Positions 42,271-51,754 are shown, counted from the first letter of the stretch. The stretch: 64,000 bases of DNA from Deltaproteobacteria bacterium (GCA_018399745.1 JAGYNZ010000007.1:1-64000), one strand, 5' to 3'. Notes: generated by a model not told the origin, from the letters alone. Numbers and translations: made by a program.

Positions 42271-43638
42271 ATGTCTATAGCACCTGTCAAGACTGTAAAA
42301 TCCTCTCAATACCGCCTTCCCCCTCAAGATGTAGAAGCAGAACAGTGCGTCCTCGGAGGCATTCTCATCGAGGATCAGGCCCTTTTGAAGGTTATTGAGT
42401 TTCTGCGCCCTGAACACTTTTACAAAGAGGCCCATTCTATTATCTATGCAGCCATACTTGACCTCTTTAGCAGAAATGAACCCCAAGACCTTGTGACTGT
42501 TCACAATGTCCTGAAATCCACGGGAAAACTTGAAGCAGTCGGGGGGGCACTCTACCTTGCAGAGATCTCGGAAACTATGCCGGTAGCCGCCAACATTGGT
42601 TACTACGGCAAAATCGTTTGGGACAAGGCCGTTCTCCGCCGGCTCATCCAAAAGGCATCAGACATATCCACCCTTTGTTTCGAAGGGGCGGGAGAGGTAG
42701 ACGAGGTCCTTGAATCCGCCGAGGCATCCATATTTGAAATCTCCGAGGCAAAAATCCGACAGGCCTTTCACCCTCTTAAGGGCATACTTAAGGACAGCAT
42801 TAAAAAAGTTGAGGGTCTGTACGAACGCCAAGAGCTGATTACCGGCGTGCCTACCGGCTTTACAGATCTTGACAGGCTGACCGCAGGGTTTCAGGCATCT
42901 GATCTCATTATCATTGCAGGTCGCCCCAGCATGGGCAAAACTGCCTTTGCCCTGAATATCGCACAGAACGCGGCCATTGCCGGCAACATATGTGTTGCGA
43001 TCTTCTCTTTGGAAATGTCCAAGGACCAATTGGCCATCAGGATGCTATGTTCAGAGGCCAGGGTAAATGCACAGAAGGTAAGGACGGGTTTTCTGAGTGA
43101 GCGGGACTGGCCGAAACTGATAAATGCCGCAGGCCATCTCTCTGAGGCCCCTGTCTTTATCGATGATACGCCGGCCTTATCTGTTATGGAGATAAGGGCC
43201 AAGGCCAGAAGGCTTAAGACCAAGCAGACCCTGGGCCTTGTATTGGTTGATTACATGCAGCTTATGAGGGGAAAAGGACGCAACGAAAGCCGGGAGCAGG
43301 AAATCTCCGAAATATCAAGATCTCTTAAGGCAATGGCCAAGGAGCTGAATGTACCTGTGGTAGCCCTGTCTCAGCTTAATCGCCAAGTGGAAGCCAGGCC
43401 GAACAAAAGACCACAGATGGCAGACCTCAGGGAATCGGGGGCCATAGAACAGGATGCTGATGTAATAGCCTTCATTTACAGGGACGAAGTTTATAATCGC
43501 TCTGAAGAAAACCCAAACAGGGGTAAGGCGGAAATCATTGTGGCCAAGCAGAGAAATGGTCCTATTGGTATTGTAAAGCTGGCCTTTGTAGATAAATATG
43601 CTACCTTTGCCAATCTGTCTACCGAATCAGAATATTGA
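42271..43638 (+). CDS. dnaB: Replicative DNA helicase DnaB
   Basis: The 455-residue protein has an N-terminal helical domain (RLPPQDVEAEQCVLGGILI), the RecA-like core with the Walker A motif in IIAGRPSMGKTAFALNIAQ, Walker B LVLVDYMQLM, and LSQLNRQVEARPNKRPQMADLRESGAIEQDADVI. It forms the hexamer that unwinds DNA ahead of the replisome. No intein or insertion is present. The end overlaps rsmG by 41 bp. Confidence 0.98.
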   Translation: MSIAPVKTVKSSQYRLPPQDVEAEQCVLGGILIEDQALLKVIEFLRPEHFYKEAHSIIYAAILDLFSRNEPQDLVTVHNVLKSTGKLEAVGGALYLAEISETMPVAANIGYYGKIVWDKAVLRRLIQKASDISTLCFEGAGEVDEVLESAEASIFEISEAKIRQAFHPLKGILKDSIKKVEGLYERQELITGVPTGFTDLDRLTAGFQASDLIIIAGRPSMGKTAFALNIAQNAAIAGNICVAIFSLEMSKDQLAIRMLCSEARVNAQKVRTGFLSERDWPKLINAAGHLSEAPVFIDDTPALSVMEIRAKARRLKTKQTLGLVLVDYMQLMRGKGRNESREQEISEISRSLKAMAKELNVPVVALSQLNRQVEARPNKRPQMADLRESGAIEQDADVIAFIYRDEVYNRSEENPNRGKAEIIVAKQRNGPIGIVKLAFVDKYATFANLSTESEY

Positions 43639-44284
43639 GCCCCTTTTAAATGAGCTCCTGCAGGAAGGCGGTATAACGTCGTCAGGGGAACTCACAGAAG
43701 ACCTTAAGGTCTATTTAGGAGAGCTTTACTCCTGGAATCAACGCATCAACCTCACCGGCCTCAAAACCATTGAAGAAATGGCCATCAAGCACGTCGGCGA
43801 CACCCTGACACTGATTCGTTTTCTGCCTGATGGTATCCGACATATACTGGATATAGGTACAGGCCCCGGTGTTCCAGGACTCATCCTCAAGTTGTTTCGC
43901 CCCGATCTTGAACTGATACTTGTTGACGCCGTGCGTAAAAAGATCTCATTTCTCAGTACCGTAATCGCAACAATCGGTCTTACCGGTATTCGGGCGGAGC
44001 ACTGCCGTGTGGGCATCAACGATATACCCGGACATCTCCCCCCGGAAGGCTTTGATTTAATTGTCAGCCAGGCATTGGGCCCCCTGGATGAGTTGGCGCG
44101 CATGGCCCGACCTTTACTGTCACTGAATGGGCTGGTAATAGCGATGAAGGGATCAAAGATAGATAAAGAGCTGAAGGCGAAAACGACCTACCTTCAACGT
44201 CATGGATGGAAAACCAGTATCATAAGTACCAAAACACCCGTTCGTGGTCTTCGACGAAATCTCGTTATGCTAAGAAAATACTGA
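43598..44284 (+). CDS. rsmG: 16S rRNA (guanine-527-N7)-methyltransferase
   Basis: The 228-residue protein has LGELYSWNQRINLTGLKTIEEMAIKHVGDTL and the SAM site HILDIGTGPGVPGLILKLFRPDL, the RsmG hallmark. It continues with LVDAVRKKISFLS and SQALGPLDELARMARPLL. Loss of RsmG gives low-level streptomycin resistance in other bacteria. The nominal start lies inside dnaB; a later start within the overlap is possible. Confidence 0.95.
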   Translation: MLPLPICLPNQNIEPLLNELLQEGGITSSGELTEDLKVYLGELYSWNQRINLTGLKTIEEMAIKHVGDTLTLIRFLPDGIRHILDIGTGPGVPGLILKLFRPDLELILVDAVRKKISFLSTVIATIGLTGIRAEHCRVGINDIPGHLPPEGFDLIVSQALGPLDELARMARPLLSLNGLVIAMKGSKIDKELKAKTTYLQRHGWKTSIISTKTPVRGLRRNLVMLRKY

Positions 44285-44296
44285 TCCATTTACAAA

Positions 44297-44797
44297 ATGG
44301 CAGAACTACATCCGTGGCAAAGGGATATCCTCATTCTGATCTTTCTTGGCTGGAGCAACTTTCTGCCCATACTGGGAAGGATCGTCTTTAAACAACGCCT
44401 TTCCACTCCCCTGGATCTCGGATACAGATGGATAGATAATCGTTATCTGTTGGGCCCTCACAAGACATGGAGGGGACTGGTTGTTTCAATTATTGGGTCT
44501 GGTTTGGCCGGCTACGTCACGCCTTTCGGCCTTGTTCTCGGGCTTAAGTTCGCCGCATGTTCCATGATCGGCGATCTGATCTCAAGTTTTGTAAAACGAC
44601 GTGTGGGATTGAAAAGCGGCAGCAGGTTTTTTTTGCTGGATCAAGGCATTGAGTCATTGCTCCCTTTATGGATACTCAAGGACAGCCTTTTTATTTGCTG
44701 GACCGAGATAATCCTGATAGTCTCTTCCTTTACATTACTGGAGATCGTCCTCTCCCCAATTTTTTACATGCTTCACATCAGGAGAAATCCCCACTGA
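44297..44797 (+). CDS. CarS-like (CDP-archaeol synthase family, DUF46) membrane protein
   Basis: The 166-residue protein has four or five membrane helices. Its central motifs are LGPHKTWRGLV, GDLISSFVKRRVGLKSGSRF and FLLDQGIESLLPL; the KTWRG, DLxxSFxKRR and LDQ elements belong to PF01864. Archaeal CarS transfers CMP from CTP to unsaturated archaetidic acid, and bacterial CdsA has related chemistry. Bacterial members are known but uncharacterised. It lies 12 bp after rsmG and 4 bp before the PHP gene, in one run toward lptD, suggesting a role in envelope lipid synthesis. Confidence 0.8.
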   Translation: MAELHPWQRDILILIFLGWSNFLPILGRIVFKQRLSTPLDLGYRWIDNRYLLGPHKTWRGLVVSIIGSGLAGYVTPFGLVLGLKFAACSMIGDLISSFVKRRVGLKSGSRFFLLDQGIESLLPLWILKDSLFICWTEIILIVSSFTLLEIVLSPIFYMLHIRRNPH

Positions 44798-44801
44798 ATT
44801 C

Positions 44802-45479
44802 ATGGCCCTTTTAAAGACAGACCTCCACATACATACTTCGGAAGACCCTGAAGACCTTGTCCTGTACAGTGCAATCGAACTCATAGACATGGCCTGCGGA
44901 CTGGGATACTCAGTGCTGGCCATAACCAACCATAACCATGTTACCTATAGCGAATATCTCAGGGACTATGCAAAGGAAAGAGGAATAGTCCTGATACCTG
45001 GTATGGAGGCAACAATTCAGGGTCGGCACGTACTTCTTCACAACCTGGATTTTAAACGGATACAACGCGACAAAATCCAGAACCTGGAAACTTTGAAGCG
45101 ACACGACAACCTTATAATTGCTCCTCACCCATATTTCCCCAGTCCTGTAGCGCTCAGGGGCATGCTGAGACGACACTTCAACTGTTTTGACGCGGTTGAA
45201 TATTGCCACTGTTATACGCAACGGCTGGACTTTAACCGTCCTGCAATAAAATTTGCAAAAGAATACAATCTCCCCATGATTGGTACGTCCGACGCCCACC
45301 AAAGATGCCAATTCCACACAACGTACTCCATAATAGAAGCAGAGCCTGATCCAGAATCAATTATACACGCGGTCAAGTCCGGTAACGTCCGGATAGTCAC
45401 CCGTCCCCTTCCCCTGCTTCTCCTGCTGAAGATCAATTTAAAGATGTTTTGGAGGAACAATTTCCTGAAAAGGTTTTAG
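44802..45479 (+). CDS. PHP-domain phosphoesterase
   Basis: The 225-residue protein has the PHP metal motifs in order: KTDLHIHTSEDP (HxH), AITNHNHVTY (NHN/DH-type), PGMEATIQGRHVLLHNLDF (E and H), IIAPHPYF and GTSDAH near residue 165. The full set makes a three-metal site. Such proteins hydrolyse nucleotides, phosphorylated sugars or nucleic acid ends; a TrpH/YciV-like specificity is possible. It sits between the CarS-like gene and lptD. A hydrophobic Leu-rich stretch (PLPLLLLLKINL) near the C-terminus is unusual and may attach it to the membrane. Confidence 0.85.
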   Translation: MALLKTDLHIHTSEDPEDLVLYSAIELIDMACGLGYSVLAITNHNHVTYSEYLRDYAKERGIVLIPGMEATIQGRHVLLHNLDFKRIQRDKIQNLETLKRHDNLIIAPHPYFPSPVALRGMLRRHFNCFDAVEYCHCYTQRLDFNRPAIKFAKEYNLPMIGTSDAHQRCQFHTTYSIIEAEPDPESIIHAVKSGNVRIVTRPLPLLLLLKINLKMFWRNNFLKRF

Positions 45480-45538
45480 GTTTTAGCTTCTATTTATTGA
45501 AAGCACCATGTCCATGTGATACTAAACGGATACAGGTT

Positions 45539-47764
45539 ATGAAAACTCTTACTCATATCCAAAAGACCGTTCTATTTATAATTGCTTTTTTACTGATGCC
45601 TTTAGTGACGGACATGGCCGCCGCAGTAACTGAAGGTGCTTTCGACGAAAAGACCAGAGAAGAAAAAACAACTGCTGAATTCAAGACAATTCCGTCACCA
45701 GGAGACGAACCCTGGCACATAGAGGCACTTAAGCTAACCTACTTCCACTCTTCAGATGTGATCCTGGGTGAAGGAGAAGTGCAGGTCTCGAGGAGTGATC
45801 TCAGGGTCTGCGCGGACCGGATCATATATGACAGATGTAATGCCCGAGTGTGGGCAAGCGGCAACGTGGTCATACGCCTCGGCATGGATGTGCTGAAGGG
45901 AAACGAAGGCGAACTGGATCTCAATACATTTACAGGTTCAGTAGAGAATGCCGATCTCTTCTTGCAAAGAAACAACATCCACCTCCTGGCCAAACAGATA
46001 TGGAAGACAGGTCCTGAAGAATATAAGGCAAAACAAGCCACCATCAGCACATGTCCCCTTCCGAAGCAGGCGTGGAATTTTAAGTGTCAAGATCTTAAGC
46101 TCACTATTGGAGGCTTGGCCTTTGCCAAAAACAGTTTCTTCAACATAAGGGACATCCCTGTACTGTATAGCCCATGGGTTGTTTTGCCCATAAACAAATA
46201 CAGAAAAACAGGGGTGCTGTTACCGGATTTCTCCATATCAAAAAGGAATGGGGCGGAGATCAATATACCCTTCTTCTGGGCCATCAACGACAGTATGGAC
46301 GCCACTTTTTACCAGCATTTTATGGGTAAAAGGGGATGGATGGAGGGCATAGAGTTCCGCCACATATTTTCTCCGAAAGACAAGGGTGTCCTCAGATACA
46401 ATTTTCTGGTAGACACTTTGGAGGACGATGACTTCAACGATGATGGATATACGAGAGGTAATGAAAAACGCTGGTGGTTGAGGGCAAAAGCAAACCAACA
46501 ACTCCCTTGGGGCTTTGAGGCAAAGGTGGACGTGGACTCGCTGAGTGACAGGGATTACTTACACGAATTTGATCAGGGTCCGATGGGTTATGATGAAACA
46601 GACAGTATTTTCAGAAAGAACTTCGGCCGCTCCCTAACCGATGAAACCGACCTGATCCGCCCATCGACTCTCCAGATAACCAAAATGAATCAGGACATGT
46701 TTTTGGGAGGTGAGGGCAGGTATAACGATAATATGGAAGTGGGGGAACAGGATTCCACTATACAGACATACCCGAGGCTGGTGCTCCAAGGGTTTAGAAA
46801 GCCTCTCTTCAGTTCCCCTTTCTACTATGACTGGACTACTTCGTATGTACACTACTGGAGAGAGAAGGGTCTCAGGGAACAGCGCCTGCACATCGAACCA
46901 AGTGTATCCCTGCCGTTAAACCTATATAACCTGGCGGATTTAATTCTTGAAGGAACCGTTGAAGAAACCATGTACGAGGTCAGCGGCCATGATCCGGAGC
47001 AACGGCCTGACAGCCACGCCAACAGGCTTCTCTATAGACTGAACGCCGAACTGAGTACAACCTTTGGGCGCACCTACCATCTTTCCGGAAAAAAGACTAT
47101 GAGACACAGCATACGGCCCAGATTAAGTTACCAATATCGCCCCCCGGAAAACCAGGACAACCTGCCCGACATAGATGCCCTGGATCGGCTTGACCCTGAG
47201 AACCGAATTACATTGTCGCTTCTTTCGTTCCTCAGTAGCAAAACACCCCTAGGCAACAACAGGTTCGCCTACACAGACCTTGTAAGATTTTCTCTGGAAC
47301 AGAGCTACGACAACAAGGAAAAAAGCAGCAGGTATCTACCCGGTGAAGATGACCAAAGAAATTTTTCCGACATTTATGCCGAATTGGATTTTAACCCCCT
47401 GCCCAACCTTCTCTTTCGCTATGACACCAGCTACAATGTCTACGGAAAGGGTTTTACTCAATATAACTTCCTGGGACGTCTATACAACTCTGAGAACGAT
47501 CGCCTGGATCTGGAATATAGATACAGCCGCCTTGCCGAAATAAATGAACTCAATCTGGAAATAAATACTGCATTTTCGCCTTCCTGGTATGGAATGTGTG
47601 AATTTAAGAGAAATATCGCCGAAGATTCATCGCTTGAATCCATATTTGGTCTTCGGTATCAAGCGACCTGTTGGGCGATTGAGGGAAGACTTAAAAAAGA
47701 TACGGACGAGACCAGCTTCAGTTTCCATATAGAACTTTTGGGCATAGGGGGCTGGGGCTCTTAA
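45539..47764 (+). CDS. lptD: LPS-assembly protein LptD
   Basis: The 741-residue protein has a signal peptide ending at about residue 27 (LLMPLVTDMAAA), an OstA/LptA-like beta-jellyroll (ILGEGEVQVSRSDLRVCADR, ARVWASGNVVIR) and then a long C-terminal beta-barrel with many alternating aromatic strands (from about residue 270). It inserts lipopolysaccharide in the outer leaflet. The ATG at 45539 is chosen over an upstream frame because the signal peptide begins there. It ends the rightward run that starts at rpsF; a candidate hairpin lies about 200 bp downstream. Confidence 0.93.
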   Translation: MKTLTHIQKTVLFIIAFLLMPLVTDMAAAVTEGAFDEKTREEKTTAEFKTIPSPGDEPWHIEALKLTYFHSSDVILGEGEVQVSRSDLRVCADRIIYDRCNARVWASGNVVIRLGMDVLKGNEGELDLNTFTGSVENADLFLQRNNIHLLAKQIWKTGPEEYKAKQATISTCPLPKQAWNFKCQDLKLTIGGLAFAKNSFFNIRDIPVLYSPWVVLPINKYRKTGVLLPDFSISKRNGAEINIPFFWAINDSMDATFYQHFMGKRGWMEGIEFRHIFSPKDKGVLRYNFLVDTLEDDDFNDDGYTRGNEKRWWLRAKANQQLPWGFEAKVDVDSLSDRDYLHEFDQGPMGYDETDSIFRKNFGRSLTDETDLIRPSTLQITKMNQDMFLGGEGRYNDNMEVGEQDSTIQTYPRLVLQGFRKPLFSSPFYYDWTTSYVHYWREKGLREQRLHIEPSVSLPLNLYNLADLILEGTVEETMYEVSGHDPEQRPDSHANRLLYRLNAELSTTFGRTYHLSGKKTMRHSIRPRLSYQYRPPENQDNLPDIDALDRLDPENRITLSLLSFLSSKTPLGNNRFAYTDLVRFSLEQSYDNKEKSSRYLPGEDDQRNFSDIYAELDFNPLPNLLFRYDTSYNVYGKGFTQYNFLGRLYNSENDRLDLEYRYSRLAEINELNLEINTAFSPSWYGMCEFKRNIAEDSSLESIFGLRYQATCWAIEGRLKKDTDETSFSFHIELLGIGGWGS

Positions 47765-47966
47765 GAATTGGAAATTAAGAGCTATTGATTGAGTCAGATA
47801 AGCTTTCAGCACTAGAGAAACCAATGAGAAGGCTTGACAGCCCTTGATGAGACTGCTATGAAAAAGCCATCAATCCACCCCGGATTAAACAAGGCTATTG
47901 GGGAATTTGGCTACAATAATGTCTAGTGAACCGGAAACTGTAAACCATAAGGCGGAAGCTGCGTAA

Positions 47967-47986
47967 CAACCTGACTAATCAGGTTG
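47967..47986 (+). terminator. Stem-loop downstream of lptD
   Basis: CAACCTGA and TCAGGTTG are perfect 8-bp arms around a CTAA loop. The following sequence (AATTTAGAGTTTT) is only partly T-rich, so terminator function is uncertain. The rest of the 342-bp spacer (47765-48106) shows no gene; the yedE promoter should be in it. Confidence 0.45.
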
Positions 47987-48106
47987 AATTTAGAGTTTTA
48001 AAATTTGCTGCCAGGGTATATTATAAAAAGGTGCAAACCAATTTTTGCTTGCTATAACGGATACCAGGTTATATAGAAGACAAGGCTTTTGGGGAGGGAT
48101 GAATTA

Positions 48107-49291
48107 ATGAGTGGAAGTATACTGGGGAAAAAGATCAAAGAACTTTATAAGGTTTTGTGTCAGGAAGAATGGAATGCCACTGTATGCGGGATCCTTATCG
48201 CTCTTTTGAGTATCATCTGTCTGGCGTGGGCCAGACCCTGGGGTGCGGTGGGAGCTATTAGAAACTGGGGAGAATGGTTACTGTATGGCATAGGTATCTG
48301 GGGAAGTGAGCCGGCAAATGTCCTCCAATACTCCGGTTCTGTCATCGGCCTTGGGTTTTTGGCCGGTGCCTTTATTTCGGCCTGTCTGGGTGGAGACTTT
48401 GCCATCAGGATCCCCCCGAGACTGGAGCTGGTAAAGGCGCTGTTCGCAGGTATGTTCATGGGCATTGGTTCCTCCATGTGTGGTGGATGTAACATAGGTG
48501 GCTTTTACAATTCGGTCGGCAATCTCTCTGCCAGTGGTTTCTGCATGATGATAGGCCTTATTATCGGGGCGGTGATCGGCATCAGGTATCTTTACTGGGA
48601 GATGGAGCATATCAGTTGGGGTTCAGGCGGTGCAAAGACCATTGAGTTTCCCTATGCATTAAAGATAATCCTGGGTATTGTCACGCTGGGGGTCCTTATC
48701 TGGGGCACCAACACCTATGCCAACAGCGACGACGCCTATGTGGCTAAACTGGCAGGACTATTGATCATTCCCGCGGGTATGGGGTATACAATGCAACGCG
48801 GTCGCTGGTGCATGATACAGGGCTTTCGTGAACCGCATATGACAGGTGACACCAAAATGGCCAAGTCCGTGATCGTAAGCGTGGTTGTCCTCGCTATAGG
48901 GGTCACGGTCCTTAAATATACAGATCTTGTTCATACCATGCATTATGTACGTGGATTCTTCGGCTGGGTCGCGATTGTGGGGGGTGTGATCTTCGGCTTT
49001 GGCGCCCTGCTGGCAGGGGGTTGCGGAACCGGAGTCCTGTGGCGCGTCGGCGAGGGCCAGATCAAGTTGTTGGTGGTGTTGCCCGCCTTCGGTATTGCCA
49101 ATGCCTTTGTGGACAGATGGTTCAAAGAAAATGAGTGGGAATTGGACGAAGTCTTTGGATCCTTTGTCTACATGCCGGAGACATGGCTCGGTTACGGCGG
49201 CACCCTGGCGCTTATTTTCGCAGTGATGGCCCTTTGGTATATCATAATATCCTGGAATGAGGAATCGGAAAAACTTATTGTTCCCATGTAG
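48107..49291 (+). CDS. YeeE/YedE family sulfur-compound transporter
   Basis: The 394-residue protein has about ten membrane helices. Two repeats each have a cysteine-containing motif: SSMCGGCNIGGFYNSVGNLS in the first half and LAGGCGTGVLWRVGEGQIK in the second, which form the thiosulfate path in YeeE. A middle RGRWCMIQGFREPH adds one more Cys. The family imports thiosulfate or donates sulfur for selenium or sulfur metabolism. I place the start at the ATG at 48107 with GGGGAGGG just upstream; an earlier TTG would lie inside that ribosome site. No partner TusA gene is nearby. A clear terminator follows it. Confidence 0.92.
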   Translation: MSGSILGKKIKELYKVLCQEEWNATVCGILIALLSIICLAWARPWGAVGAIRNWGEWLLYGIGIWGSEPANVLQYSGSVIGLGFLAGAFISACLGGDFAIRIPPRLELVKALFAGMFMGIGSSMCGGCNIGGFYNSVGNLSASGFCMMIGLIIGAVIGIRYLYWEMEHISWGSGGAKTIEFPYALKIILGIVTLGVLIWGTNTYANSDDAYVAKLAGLLIIPAGMGYTMQRGRWCMIQGFREPHMTGDTKMAKSVIVSVVVLAIGVTVLKYTDLVHTMHYVRGFFGWVAIVGGVIFGFGALLAGGCGTGVLWRVGEGQIKLLVVLPAFGIANAFVDRWFKENEWELDEVFGSFVYMPETWLGYGGTLALIFAVMALWYIIISWNEESEKLIVPM

Positions 49292-49320
49292 TCTGTTCAG
49301 AGCCTTCTCTTTCCTGTTTA

Positions 49321-50130
49321 TTAAGAAAACTTCATAGAAAGGCCCGGCGGGTTAGAACCCTCCGGGCTTTTTTGTCCTTCACCAGCCCTCAATAGTACCA
49401 GGATGTCTCCACCGGGGCTTTCCTGTAAAAGACGCACTGTGCCCAACCGGGCAAGCTCAAGTATTGCCAGAAACGTAACAACGATCATTTCGCGATCTTC
49501 CGAAGAAAATATTTCAAAGAATCGTACGGTCCCGGTCTGATTAAGTTTTTCAGTAATAGATTGCATTTGTTCCGAAAGGCCGGCCTTGACCCTGGTAATT
49601 TCAAGGACTCTGGGAAAAGAACTATTCCCCAATAACTCTTTAAAAGCAGAGACGAGGTCTGTAAGACTTATGTCAAAGTTTTCCCCAGATCCCTCAGGCT
49701 CAAAGACCTCCAAATTACTTTCTGATTTCTCACCCTCCAATCCTCCGATACGTACAAATACGTCTCTGCCCAATAGAGGCCTGCACTCAAGAGAAGCAGC
49801 TGCTTCTCTCATCTGAATCAACTCTTGAAGGGGGCGGACCAGCTCAAGCCTGGGGTCGTCTTCAGGATCTTCTGGATCGGGCCTTGGCAGCAACATCCTG
49901 GATTTGATGTGCATAAGTGTGGCAGCCATCACCAGATATTCACCTGCCACCACCACGTCAAGGGCGGCCTGCATGAACTCAAGATACTCCAGATACTGGG
50001 CAGTAACCACAGCTATGGGGATATCGGTAATTTCGAGCTTATTCTTCTGTATTAAGTGAAGAAGCAGATTTAAAGGTCCCTCGAAGGTCTTCAGCTTTAC
50101 CTGGCATTCTGATTCCAAAGGGCACTCCAA
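49321..50130 (-). CDS. scpA: Segregation and condensation protein A
   Basis: The 269-residue kleisin links the SMC complex during chromosome segregation. It has VKLKTFEGPLNLLLHLIQKNKLEITDIPIAVVTAQYLEYLE (the N-terminal SMC-neck binding part) and a winged-helix C-terminus (FLAILELARLGTVRLLQE). Its partner scpB, usually adjacent, is not in the following 1 kb on this strand. Its start overlaps the end of trpS by 34 bp. The 3' end doubles as a terminator for the opposite strand. Confidence 0.95.
   Translation of the reverse strand: MECPLESECQVKLKTFEGPLNLLLHLIQKNKLEITDIPIAVVTAQYLEYLEFMQAALDVVVAGEYLVMAATLMHIKSRMLLPRPDPEDPEDDPRLELVRPLQELIQMREAAASLECRPLLGRDVFVRIGGLEGEKSESNLEVFEPEGSGENFDISLTDLVSAFKELLGNSSFPRVLEITRVKAGLSEQMQSITEKLNQTGTVRFFEIFSSEDREMIVVTFLAILELARLGTVRLLQESPGGDILVLLRAGEGQKSPEGSNPPGLSMKFS
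49341..49373 (+). terminator. Rho-independent terminator of the YedE gene
   Basis: GGCCCGG and CCGGGC form a GC-rich stem (a further GGGTT/ACCC pairing may extend it), followed by six T residues (49368-49373). It acts on rightward transcripts and lies within the last 55 bp of the leftward scpA gene. Confidence 0.85.
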
Positions 50131-51104
50131 ACCTGCGCCATTGTAGACCGTGCAACCTTTCTGGCCCTGGCGGCCCCATCAGCCAATATAGCCCTGACCT
50201 TACCGGAATCGGCAGCAAGGGCCTTTCTCCTCCGCTGTATCGGTTCCAGTTGCAGGATAATGGCCTCTGCAAGCTCTTTCTTACATGCCGCACAACCCCG
50301 TTTGGCTGTCCTGCATTCGGATACAATGAGCTCAAGCTGTTCTGTGGGAAGATAAAGCTGATGAAGCTTAAAGGCTATACAGCGGTTTTCAGGATCGCCG
50401 GGGTCGCTCATCCTCGGACGTTTCACATCAGTTATCATTGTGGATACTTTTTCCCTCACCACCTTTGGAGGGTCCGACAAAAAAATGGAATTCCCATAAC
50501 TCTTGCTCATTTTTCTGCCGTCCAGCCCTGGAAGCTTGGGAACCTCTGCCAGCAAGGCATCAGGTACTGGGAAGACGTCCCTGTATAGATAATTGAACCG
50601 GCGTGTTATCTCCCTGGTTAATTCTATATGAGGCAATTGATCCACGCCTACAGGCACCTTTTGACCTTTGTAAAGCAGTATGTCCGCAGCCTGAAGGACC
50701 GGATAGCCCAGAAAACCAAAGGTTGTGAGGTCTTTTTCTTTTAGATAAAGCTGCTGCTCCTTATAGGTAGGATTACGCTCCAGCCAAGAAACAGGCGTAA
50801 TCATGGAAAGCATGAGATGAAGTTCTGTGTGCTCCTTGACTTCTGACTGAACAAACAGTGTCGCCCTGCCCGGGTCTATCCCGACAGCAAGCCAGTCAAG
50901 AATCATCTCATCCATGTTTGCCGGAATTTCTTGCGGGGTTTCGTAACTCGTGGTCAAGGCATGCCAGTCAGCCACCAGAAAAAAGCACTCATATGTATCT
51001 TGAAGACGCTTCCAGTTATCGAGCACACCATGCAGGTGTCCCAGATGCAGTTTGCCGGAGGGCCTCATGCCACTTACTATTCGCTGTTTTGCCTGTTCAC
51101 TCAT
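50097..51104 (-). CDS. trpS: Tryptophanyl-tRNA synthetase
   Basis: This is a class I synthetase of 335 residues. It has the HIGH-like GKLHLGHLHGVLDNWKRL, a Trp-binding region around GFLGYPVLQAADILLYKG, and KMSKSYGN (KMSKS) with its flexible loop. It charges tRNA-Trp in the cytoplasm. It follows the M50 protease gene by 11 bp and overlaps scpA. This trio is a common operon in Desulfobacterota. Confidence 0.97.
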   Translation of the reverse strand: MSEQAKQRIVSGMRPSGKLHLGHLHGVLDNWKRLQDTYECFFLVADWHALTTSYETPQEIPANMDEMILDWLAVGIDPGRATLFVQSEVKEHTELHLMLSMITPVSWLERNPTYKEQQLYLKEKDLTTFGFLGYPVLQAADILLYKGQKVPVGVDQLPHIELTREITRRFNYLYRDVFPVPDALLAEVPKLPGLDGRKMSKSYGNSIFLSDPPKVVREKVSTMITDVKRPRMSDPGDPENRCIAFKLHQLYLPTEQLELIVSECRTAKRGCAACKKELAEAIILQLEPIQRRRKALAADSGKVRAILADGAARARKVARSTMAQVWSALWNQNAR

Positions 51105-51115
51105 AAACGCTCATT

Positions 51116-51754
51116 TCAAAGTACAGTTCCTAATAGGAGTTTATTCATATAGAGGATCAGCGGGACAATAATGCGGCCGGTCACTCCTGTAAAGACAAGC
51201 ACCAGAATCAGCAAAAACCCATAGCGCTCAAAACTCTCAAAAGAGCTGGCCAAGGCGGGGGGAAGTATGCCCATAAGTACTTTGCTGCCGTCAAGAGGAG
51301 GGATAGGGAGAAGGTTGAACACCGCGAGCCCTATATTAATCTGCACGCTCACATATGCCATATATAGGAGCGGACGCATAAAAAAACCTGACGTCTCCCA
51401 GAATGACCCCAATACCTGTCTCAGCAAGACAGCACTCAACACGGCCAATAATATATTGGCCCCGGGACCTGCCAGCGCGACCCAGACCATGTCATTCCTG
51501 GGATTCTTAAAATAACTGGGATTGACCGGTACGGGCCTTGCCCAACCTATGGTTTGAGTAAGGAAAAATACCATTGTACCAACAGGATCAAGATGACGGA
51601 CAGGGTTAAGGCTGAAGCGTCCCATAAGCTTTGCAGTGGGATCACCAAGACGGTAAGCCACCCAGCCGTGAGCCATCTCATGAACAGTCACAGCGAGAAG
51701 TATGGGTGGTGTGAGTATTGCTAATCTCTGAATTATAGAAGCAAAATCCATCAT
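51116..51754 (-). CDS. Site-2 protease family (M50) membrane peptidase
   Basis: The 212-residue protein has ILLAVTVHEMAHGWVAYRLGD, with the zinc HExxH within the first membrane helix, and NLLPIPPLDGSKVLMG, with the third ligand in NxxPxPPLDG. It has five or six membrane segments. It belongs to the small S2P group that lacks a PDZ domain. Substrates are unknown, perhaps membrane-bound regulators. It is the first gene of the M50-trpS-scpA unit. Confidence 0.95.
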   Translation of the reverse strand: MMDFASIIQRLAILTPPILLAVTVHEMAHGWVAYRLGDPTAKLMGRFSLNPVRHLDPVGTMVFFLTQTIGWARPVPVNPSYFKNPRNDMVWVALAGPGANILLAVLSAVLLRQVLGSFWETSGFFMRPLLYMAYVSVQINIGLAVFNLLPIPPLDGSKVLMGILPPALASSFESFERYGFLLILVLVFTGVTGRIIVPLILYMNKLLLGTVL

